From NCBI RefSeq assembly GCF_945952055.1, contig NZ_CAMFHB010000002.1:1-64000 (forward strand): a stretch of DNA of 64,000 bases. Direction: 5' to 3'. Position numbers and translations under genes: made by a program. The stretch comes from an uncultured Alsobacter sp. (GTDB lineage Bacteria > Pseudomonadota > Alphaproteobacteria > Rhizobiales > Beijerinckiaceae). The notes beneath the pieces are model-generated. The model was given only the letters and a program-made list of their open reading frames with translations, was not told where the DNA came from and made no database searches. Shown here piece by piece: positions 58,203 to 64,000 of this stretch. Every line of letters begins with the position of its first letter. Positions within the stretch are counted from its first letter, which is position 1.

Positions 58203-59387
58203 ATGACCCACCCTTCGAACCAGTACACCACCGTCGCCGACCTCGCCCCGCAGGAGGCCGCGCTCACGGCCATCCGCCGGCACCTGCACCAGCATCCGGA
58301 GCTGTCCTTCGAGGAAGAGAAGACGGCGGCCTTCATTGCCGACAAGTTGGAGGCCTGGGGCTACGAGGTGACGCGCAACGTCGGCGGCCACGGGGTGGTG
58401 GGCGTGCTGCGCCAGGGCGAAGGCGGCCGGGCGGTCGCGATCCGGGCCGACATCGACGCCCTGCCGATTCCCGAGTCGACCGGCCTGCCCCATGCCAGCA
58501 CCGTGCCCGGCGTCATGCACGCCTGCGGCCATGACGGGCACACCACCGTGCTGCTGGGGGCGGCCGAGCACCTCGCGCGCACGCGACGGTTCAACGGCAC
58601 CGTCACGCTGGTCTTCCAGCCGGCCGAGGAGGCCGGGCTCGTCTCCGGCGCGCAGCGCATGATCGCCGACGGCCTGTTCGAGCGCTTTCCCTGCGACGCG
58701 ATCTTCGGCCTCCACAATCACCCGGGCGTCCCGGTGGGCACCATCCTGACCCGGCCCGGCCCGATGATGGCGGCCGGCGACACGGTCCACATCCGCGTGA
58801 AGGGCAAGGGCGGCCACGCGGCCCGACCGCACCAGTCCGTCGACCCCATCGTCACGGCGGCGGCCATCGTGATGGCGCTGCAGACCGTGGTGGCGCGCAG
58901 CATCGATCCGCTCGAGCCGGCCGTCGTCACCGTCGGCACCATCCACGGCGGCACCGCCACCAACGTCATCCCCGACACAGCGGAACTCGGCCTCAGCGTC
59001 CGCTCCTTCACGCCGCAGACGCGCCAGCGGCTGGAGGAGCGCGTCCGCGCCATCGCCACCAACGTCGCCGCCGCGCAGGGAGCCAGCGTCGAGATCAGCT
59101 GGGAGCACGGCTACCCGGTGGTGATGAACAGCGACGCCGAGACCGCCTTCGCGGAAGAGGTGGCGCGCGAGCTCGTGGGCGCCGACCATGTCGGCACCTG
59201 CCCGATGCTCACCGGCAGCGAAGACTTCGCGTACTACCTCCAGCACAAGCCCGGCAGCTTCCTGCGGCTCGGCAACGGCGACAGCGCCATGCTGCACAAT
59301 CCCGGCTACGACTTCGCGGACGCGAGCCTCACCACGGGTGCGGCGCTGTGGGCGCGGCTCGCCGAGCGGTTCCTGGCCCGCGTGTGA
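58203..59387 (+). CDS. M20 family amidohydrolase (hippurate hydrolase/IAA-amino acid hydrolase type)
   Basis: A 394-residue enzyme of the M20D family. The metal ligands are in HACGHDGHT (two His), FQPAEEAG (catalytic Glu pair) and HNHPG; further motifs are GKGGHAARPH and TGSEDFAYY. It hydrolyses N-acyl amino acids such as hippurate. Its position 23 bases after an amino-acid-type importer suggests it releases an amino acid from an imported N-acyl derivative. Confidence 0.9.
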   Translation: MTHPSNQYTTVADLAPQEAALTAIRRHLHQHPELSFEEEKTAAFIADKLEAWGYEVTRNVGGHGVVGVLRQGEGGRAVAIRADIDALPIPESTGLPHASTVPGVMHACGHDGHTTVLLGAAEHLARTRRFNGTVTLVFQPAEEAGLVSGAQRMIADGLFERFPCDAIFGLHNHPGVPVGTILTRPGPMMAAGDTVHIRVKGKGGHAARPHQSVDPIVTAAAIVMALQTVVARSIDPLEPAVVTVGTIHGGTATNVIPDTAELGLSVRSFTPQTRQRLEERVRAIATNVAAAQGASVEISWEHGYPVVMNSDAETAFAEEVARELVGADHVGTCPMLTGSEDFAYYLQHKPGSFLRLGNGDSAMLHNPGYDFADASLTTGAALWARLAERFLARV

Positions 59388-59404
59388 TCGCGCGGCGGCG
59401 CCCC

Positions 59405-59764
59405 TCAGGGCGTCCGGCAGACGCGGCATAAAGTCTTATACTGGTCGGCCCTCGCCAGGACCTTGGCGAGCGCCCGCCTGAAACCGGGATCGTTCATCCG
59501 GTCAGCGAAGTGGCGACGGGCCACGGTCAGTTCACACTCTCCCTGCGACTCCGGCTCGCACGCATAGCCCACGTCCCGCAGATAGCGGTCCACGCGGGCC
59601 TGATCGACGTCCATGAGGGCACGATCGATGTCGCCGCAATCCCGGCGCCGAGACTGCACGCACTCACGCAATTGCGCGTCGAGGACAAGCACAGGATGTG
59701 GAGGCAGCGTCGTTTGGCAGGCAGACAAAAGGAATATCATCCCGCCACACAAGAAAAGGCGCAT
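59405..59764 (-). CDS. Small predicted lipoprotein, unknown function
   Basis: A 119-residue protein with a lipoprotein signal: MRLFLCGGMIFLLSAC, lipobox LSAC with Cys at about residue 16. The mature part is charged and has a pair-rich Cys pattern (CVQSRRRDC, CEPESQGEC, CRVC), so disulphides are likely. ATG 59764 is chosen over the ATG directly before it because GAGAGAG is then at better spacing. Family not recognised. Confidence 0.7.
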   Translation of the reverse strand: MRLFLCGGMIFLLSACQTTLPPHPVLVLDAQLRECVQSRRRDCGDIDRALMDVDQARVDRYLRDVGYACEPESQGECELTVARRHFADRMNDPGFRRALAKVLARADQYKTLCRVCRTP

Positions 59765-59999
59765 CATCTTCTCTCTCGATGACGAGCGCGTTGGGGCCAC
59801 GCCTCTCGATAATGATGTGTATTGTATTTACTTGCAGGACGCCGAAGCCGTCGTATCGAATTTGAGCATTCAAATCCTTCGCACCTCTACGCCTCGGCGG
59901 TTGCAAGTACCCATTGGTTTCAGGTGCAACTACTGGCGCTGCACGTCTTCACCCCGGGTCCAGGGTCGCGGCGCCCATCGGGCCTGCGGCCGCCATCCT
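59765..59999. other. Intergenic region, no gene recognised
   Basis: About 235 bases of somewhat lower GC between the lipoprotein gene start and the APH-fold gene's 3' end. No homologous coding signal, repeat or RNA structure was seen. Confidence 0.4.
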
Positions 60000-60884
60000 T
60001 CAAGGCGCCAAGCGATTGGCCCTCGTGACCCAGCCGAGCGCGCACCGAAGTTGCGCCTTCTGGAGCGCGCGGATGCGTTCCAGGGCCGGCGATGGCGCCG
60101 GCAGGCCGGCGCGGGCGGCGAAGTAACCGCTCACGACGACGGCGACGTCCGCCGCGTCGGGCATGACGCTCTCGGGTGAAGGACCGCCCTCCATCTCGAG
60201 GCTCGGAAGCCAGAAGCCCGCATCGAGCCGCGGATTGCCGAGGCATGCGAAGTTCCAGTCGACGAGCTTCGCGGTCCCGTCCCGGAAGCAGAGATTGTCG
60301 CTACGCACGTCCAGGTGAAGGGGCACCGAGCCTGCCGGATCGAAGGCGTCCTCCACCCGTCGCAGCAGGGGAAGGTTCGCCGCGAGCCACTCGGGCGACA
60401 CGAGGCCGAGCGACAGGAGCGGCGCGGGATCGGCCGCGACATCCTTCCAGCCGGACAGGCCCTCGGGGAAGACCGTTGCGAATGGCGGCAGCGCCGCACG
60501 GCTGGCGTGCAAGGCCTCCAGAGCGTCGAGCACGCGCGCGACCCGCTCCTGTGACCAGGCCGGCGGCCAGGTCGCGCCGCTCAAGTCCTCCAGGACGAGG
60601 AACGGGTGAGCCCCCTCGCCGCTGGCCACCACCAGCCGCGGCATGAAACCACCCGACAGCGCGCCGTACGCCGCGATCTCGCTCTTCATCCAGGTCCGCG
60701 TCATCGGGCTTGTCGCGATCTTGACGAAGACGCGCCGGCCCGACGCAGGCGTGACGAGCCAGCGCTCAGCCTGGGTGTAGCCGCCGCGCACGGGCGCGGC
60801 CGTGACGATCTCCGATCCGAGGCACCGGGCCAGGGACGTCGAGATCGCTTCGAGGGCGGTGCGTGCGGCGTCCATGCGGGGCAT
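60000..60884 (-). CDS. Aminoglycoside phosphotransferase-family (APH fold) protein
   Basis: A 294-residue kinase-fold protein. The catalytic loop HLDVRSDNLCF (Brenner motif HxDxxxxN) and the metal-binding LVDWN are intact, and a Lys in RRVFVKIA probably contacts ATP. APH-family members phosphorylate small molecules such as aminoglycosides, homoserine or choline; nothing here points to resistance specifically. ATG 60884 is preferred; ATG 60875 and TTG 60902 are alternatives. No obvious operon partner. Confidence 0.83.
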   Translation of the reverse strand: MPRMDAARTALEAISTSLARCLGSEIVTAAPVRGGYTQAERWLVTPASGRRVFVKIATSPMTRTWMKSEIAAYGALSGGFMPRLVVASGEGAHPFLVLEDLSGATWPPAWSQERVARVLDALEALHASRAALPPFATVFPEGLSGWKDVAADPAPLLSLGLVSPEWLAANLPLLRRVEDAFDPAGSVPLHLDVRSDNLCFRDGTAKLVDWNFACLGNPRLDAGFWLPSLEMEGGPSPESVMPDAADVAVVVSGYFAARAGLPAPSPALERIRALQKAQLRCALGWVTRANRLAP

Positions 60885-60975
60885 TTCCGATGACGGAGAC
60901 AAGGACCACGCAAAGTGATCCGGCAGCCGCGATCATGACGGGCGGGCCGGCAGAAGTCTCGCACGGTGAGGTCGC

Positions 60976-61095
60976 GCGTCCTTCGACACGCCGCCTCCGG
61001 CGGCTGCTCAGGATGAGGACTGTTGCGGAGTTATGACGCTTTACAACAGTCCTCATCCTGAGCAGCCCGCGCAGCGGGCGTGTCGAAGGACGCAG
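60976..61095. repeat. Long intergenic inverted repeat, family B copy 2
   Basis: Same design and almost the same length (~119 bases) as the element at 41561: CGTCCTTCGACACG arms inverted around a different, AT-richer central loop. It lies between the APH-fold gene's 5' side and the 3' end of the dehydrogenase at 61114. Confidence 0.82.
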
Positions 61096-61113
61096 GATGT
61101 TCGAGCGCCCGCG

Positions 61114-62079
61114 TCAGAGCCCGTTCAGCAGCGGCTCGCCCCGTGCGAGCCTGTTGACGTTGTCGGCGATCGTCTGGCGGCGGCGGCGGACGGTGCCTTC
61201 GGTCCAGCCGGACATGTGCGGGGTCATCACCACCGTGTCGAGCGTCTCGAACGGCAGCGTGCCGGGCAGCGGGTTCGGATCGGCGGCGCTGGGATAGCGG
61301 TACCAGGTGTCGATGACGGCGCCGCCGATGCGCCGCTCCTGCAGGGCCGCGAAGAGAGCCTGCTGGTCGATCACGGGCCCTCGTCCGACGTTGACGACCA
61401 CGCCGTCCGGCCGCATGGCGGCCAGGGCGGCCGTCCCGACGAAGCCGGTGGTCTCGGGCAGGTGCGGCAGGGAGACCACGATGGCGTCGGCGGAGGCCAT
61501 GAAGGCCGGCAGGCGGTCGAGGCCGAAGCTTTCGTCGACGAGCGGGCCGGTCGGGACCGGGGTTCGGTTGGCCACGCTCACGCGCATGCCGAAGGCCTTG
61601 GCCCGCACCGCGATGGCCTTGCCGATGTGGCCGTAGCCGAGAAGCCCCACCGAGGACCCGCCGAGCTCGGTGCGCAGGTTGCCGGGATGGCCGGCCCAGT
61701 AGGTCCAGTCGCCGCGGCGAAGCCGCCGGTCGGCATCGGCGAGCGGCACGTGGCGGGCCAGCAGGGCCGTCATCACGTATTCGGCGATGGCGTCCTCGTG
61801 GCCGAAGGCGTTGCACAGCCGCGCCCCGGTCGGCAGGCAGTTGCGATCGATCTGGTCCGTTCCCGCCGCCGGCGCCTGGTAGAGGCGGAGCCTTTCCGGC
61901 TTCGGCATGGCCGGCGTGAGGCGCACGCCCACGATCACGTCGGCCGTGGCGAAGTGAGCCTTGTCCGCATCGTCGGCCAACGCGTCGCCCACCAGCACGA
62001 TCTCGTGCCCGCCCTCGAGCAGGTCTTCGAGGCCGGGGCGGAAGGTTCGGGCGTTGTCGCCGTGGAAAACGATCTTCAT
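61114..62079 (-). CDS. D-2-hydroxyacid dehydrogenase
   Basis: A 321-residue member of the D-2-hydroxyacid dehydrogenase family. The Rossmann motif is GLLGYGHIGKAIA; catalytic residues are in NVGRGPVID and MTPHMSGWTEGT. The Glu region is DTWYRYP instead of the usual D-x-F-x-x-E-P-L, so the active-site Glu of the family seems to be missing or moved. ATG 62079 is chosen for the typical MKIVFHGDN start. It is the last gene of a leftward sugar-acid set. Confidence 0.85.
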   Translation of the reverse strand: MKIVFHGDNARTFRPGLEDLLEGGHEIVLVGDALADDADKAHFATADVIVGVRLTPAMPKPERLRLYQAPAAGTDQIDRNCLPTGARLCNAFGHEDAIAEYVMTALLARHVPLADADRRLRRGDWTYWAGHPGNLRTELGGSSVGLLGYGHIGKAIAVRAKAFGMRVSVANRTPVPTGPLVDESFGLDRLPAFMASADAIVVSLPHLPETTGFVGTAALAAMRPDGVVVNVGRGPVIDQQALFAALQERRIGGAVIDTWYRYPSAADPNPLPGTLPFETLDTVVMTPHMSGWTEGTVRRRRQTIADNVNRLARGEPLLNGL

Positions 62080-62110
62080 GGTGCCACCGTTCACGGGGGG
62101 AAGTCTCGGC

Positions 62111-62881
62111 TCACAGGACGGCGAGCATGCCGCCGTCGACGTAGATGATTTGGCCATTGACGTAGTCCGACGCCGCCGAGGCGAGGAACACCGCCGTGCC
62201 GACGAGTTCGTCCGGCTTGCCCCAGCGCTTCGCCGGCGTCCGGCCCTTCACCCAGGCGTCGAACTCGGGATTGTCGATGAGGGCCTGGTTCATGTCGGTC
62301 ACCATGTAGCCCGGGCCGATGGCATTGGCCTGGATGCCGTGGATGGCCCATTCGGCGGCCATGGAGCGGGTGAGCAACTTGATGCCGCCCTTCGCTGCCG
62401 TGTAGGGCGCCACGGTGGCGCGGGCGACCTCGCTCGTCAGCGAGCCGATGTTGATGACCTTGCCGCCTGCCCCGCGCGCGATCATGCGCCGCGCGGCCTC
62501 GCGCCCTACCAGGAAGGCGCTGGTGAGGTTGGTCTCGATGACGCGCCGCCAATCGGCTGCCGCGAGGTCGACCATCGGCTTGCGGTACTGGATGCCGGCA
62601 TTGTTGACGAGGATGTCGACGGCGACGCCCTCCGCATCCAGCGCCTCGAACGCCGCGACCACCGCGGCCTCGTCGGTCACGTCGAAGGGCATGGCCCGGG
62701 CCTCGTGCCCGGCCGCGACGAGGTCGGCGCAGGCTTGCTCCGTTCGGCCGCGGTCCGTGCCGTTGACGACCAGGGCCGCGCCGGCCTCCGCGAGCCCGCG
62801 GGCGATGGCCAGGCCGAGGCCGCGGGAGGAGCCCGTGACGAGGGCCGTCCGGCCGGTGAGATCGAAGAGTGCGTTGGCCAT
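62111..62881 (-). CDS. SDR, gluconate 5-dehydrogenase-like
   Basis: A 256-residue SDR that resembles IdnO/gluconate 5-dehydrogenase along its length: TGSSRGLGLAIA, NNAGIQYRKPM, S in INIGSLTSEVAR, YTAAK, and the C-terminal NGQIIYVDGGMLAVL. It would interconvert a hexonate and its 5-keto (or other keto) form with NAD(P). It is 10 bases after the enolase-family gene (upstream in transcription) and 31 bases before the dehydrogenase. Confidence 0.87.
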   Translation of the reverse strand: MANALFDLTGRTALVTGSSRGLGLAIARGLAEAGAALVVNGTDRGRTEQACADLVAAGHEARAMPFDVTDEAAVVAAFEALDAEGVAVDILVNNAGIQYRKPMVDLAAADWRRVIETNLTSAFLVGREAARRMIARGAGGKVINIGSLTSEVARATVAPYTAAKGGIKLLTRSMAAEWAIHGIQANAIGPGYMVTDMNQALIDNPEFDAWVKGRTPAKRWGKPDELVGTAVFLASAASDYVNGQIIYVDGGMLAVL

Positions 62882-62891
62882 GGCGGGGTCC

Positions 62892-64000
62892 TCAGAGCGC
62901 GGAGCGGCGGACGGTCAGGTCGGAGCGCTTGAAGACCTCGGACCTCAGCTCCAGGCCGAGCCCGGGACCTTCCATCGGGTAGACGTAGCCGTCCTCGATC
63001 CGCGGCACCGTGGTGACGAGCTCGTTGTACCAGCCCCTGTAGAAGGCGCGCACCGATTCCTGGATCAGCGTGTTGGGCTGGCTGAAGGAGGCGTGCACCG
63101 CGGCGGCGAAGCCCACCGGGCCGATGCAGTCGTGCGGCGCGAAGGGCCGGTGGTACGTGTCGGCCATCGCCGCGATCTTGCGGCCCTCGGTGAGGCCGCC
63201 GGTCCAGCACAGGTCGACCATCACGACATGGGCCGCGTCGCGATCGAGATAGTCCTTGTAGGACCAGCGCGAGCCGAGCGTCTCCGAGGCGCAGACCCAC
63301 ACGTCGGTCGAGCGGGCGTACTCGGCCAGCGCCTGGGGCGAGTTCATGCGGATCGGGTCCTCGTACCAGGTGGGCTTGAAGGGCTCGAGCTCCCTGGCGA
63401 TCTTCAGCGCGGTGGGCAGGTTCCACAGGGAGTGGAACTCCACCATGATCTCCATGCGGTCGCCGACCGCCTTGCGGATCTTCTCGAAGGGCGCGATGGC
63501 GGCCTTCATCTGCGCGGCGGAGATGTGCACGCCGCCCGTCTCCTGCGCCGCCGGGTCGAACGGCCAGATCTTCATGGCCGTGATGCCCTGCGACAGCAGG
63601 TCCTGCGCAAGCACGTCGGCGCGGTTCATGAAGGCGTCGAGGTCCTCGTAGGGGCCTTCGGCCTCCCCGAGAGACCAGTTCGACACCGGCTTGATGTTGT
63701 TGGTCCGGACATACTTGTAGCCGGCGCAGGTGTTGTAGATGCGCAGCTTGTCCCGGCACAGGCCGCCCAGCATCTGGTGGACCGGCTGGCCGCAGACCTT
63801 GCCGAACGCGTCCCACAGAGCGATGTCGATGGCCGAGGCCGCCCGATACTCGACGCCGGTCGACGACTGCGCCATCGGCAGGTTGACCAGGTCCCGGTTC
63901 AGCGCCTCGACATGCAGCGGATTGCGGCCCAGCAGGCGCTGCGCCAGCGTGTCGTGGATGTGCGCCTCCACGGCTCCGGCGCCGTAGAAGGTCTCCCCGA
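62892..64000 (-). CDS. Enolase superfamily sugar-acid dehydratase, 5'-truncated by window end
   Basis: At least 368 residues are visible. The frame is open through the right edge (GETFYGAGA before an internal GTG), so the N-terminus lies outside. Barrel features are EFRL-type metal ligands: Glu in IMVEFHS, Glu in WYEDPIR, Glu in CASETLGS, and a catalytic His in FAPHDC. This layout fits the mannonate/galactonate/gluconate dehydratase subgroups, converting an aldonate to a 2-keto-3-deoxy acid. It precedes a gluconate-5-dehydrogenase-like SDR, supporting hexonate breakdown. Confidence 0.85.
   Translation of the reverse strand, partial: GETFYGAGAVEAHIHDTLAQRLLGRNPLHVEALNRDLVNLPMAQSSTGVEYRAASAIDIALWDAFGKVCGQPVHQMLGGLCRDKLRIYNTCAGYKYVRTNNIKPVSNWSLGEAEGPYEDLDAFMNRADVLAQDLLSQGITAMKIWPFDPAAQETGGVHISAAQMKAAIAPFEKIRKAVGDRMEIMVEFHSLWNLPTALKIARELEPFKPTWYEDPIRMNSPQALAEYARSTDVWVCASETLGSRWSYKDYLDRDAAHVVMVDLCWTGGLTEGRKIAAMADTYHRPFAPHDCIGPVGFAAAVHASFSQPNTLIQESVRAFYRGWYNELVTTVPRIEDGYVYPMEGPGLGLELRSEVFKRSDLTVRRSAL

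Noticed and set aside
60000-60884. Aminoglycoside resistance gene
   Set aside because: APH-fold motifs are intact, but the family is functionally broad and nothing in the setting points to antibiotic modification.
1-64000. CRISPR arrays, tRNA, rRNA, prophage or defence islands
   Set aside because: No regularly spaced repeats, cloverleaf-like genes, integrase or phage structural genes were seen; the only toxin-antitoxin pair is vapBC.

Overview
The window is high-GC DNA (roughly 65-70% by eye) densely packed with metabolic operons. ATGA/GTGA stop-start overlaps are frequent, and several families of intergenic palindromic repeats recur. The repeats, the many ABC/TRAP scavenging systems, the split transketolase and the solo receptor tail with a CheR tether all fit a free-living alphaproteobacterium of the Hyphomicrobiales (Rhizobiales). 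No rRNA, tRNA, ribosomal protein or other housekeeping gene is visible, so genus cannot be assigned. The whole window reads as an accessory catabolic and transport region.

Layout. (1) 1-1417: the 3' end of a chemotaxis receptor and a convergent AraC regulator. (2) 2037-9386: an amide/peptide/5-oxoproline region. It holds a class I glutamine amidotransferase, a creatinase-like M24 hydrolase and pxpA on the + strand. These converge with a - strand operon of a GntR/FCD regulator, an N-carbamoyl-amino-acid-type M20 hydrolase, a D-2-hydroxyacid dehydrogenase, pxpB and pxpC. (3) 9557-19169: a + strand operon divergent from the GntR gene, with an M24 hydrolase, a complete peptide/opine-type ABC importer, an M20 relative, a second M24 hydrolase and a metallo-beta-lactamase-fold hydrolase. 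A GntR-type palindrome sits inside its promoter. (4) 19342-35904: a Baeyer-Villiger monooxygenase/beta-oxidation cluster. It has two hot-dog hydratases and an acyl-CoA synthetase on the - strand, then monooxygenase, SDR, TetR, 3-hydroxyacyl-CoA dehydrogenase, acyl-CoA dehydrogenase, a second acyl-CoA synthetase, a full Liv-type ABC transporter, an esterase and an enoyl-CoA-reductase-like SDR. (5) 36005-39982: an isomerase/epimerase-like protein, a LysE exporter, a low-GC islet (lipase plus an unknown protein behind a near-consensus promoter), a LysE remnant and a VapBC module. (6) 40155-45812: a PcaIJ-like CoA-transferase, an IclR regulator fused to an SMP-30/gluconolactonase-like domain, then RraA-like, SnoaL-like and enolase-superfamily genes. 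(7) 46009-52843: LysR, SDR, split transketolase and a TRAP transporter whose fused membrane subunits carry a frameshift. (8) 53005-59387: a MocR regulator, a 4,5-dihydroxyphthalate-decarboxylase-like protein, a polar-amino-acid ABC transporter and an M20 amidohydrolase. (9) 59405-64000: a lipoprotein, an APH-fold kinase, then a sugar-acid set (D-2-hydroxyacid dehydrogenase, gluconate-5-dehydrogenase-like SDR, truncated enolase-superfamily dehydratase).

The most distinctive observations are these: the BVMO-to-beta-oxidation pathway, whose two hot-dog subunits have complementary active-site losses; the hydrolase-rich importer operon with creatinase/ectoine-hydrolase-like M24 proteins and an M20 relative lacking canonical metal ligands; the IclR-SMP30 fusion; the low-GC islet with a nearby LysE 3'-end relic; and the frameshifted dctQM fusion. 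All functions are inferred from sequence alone.
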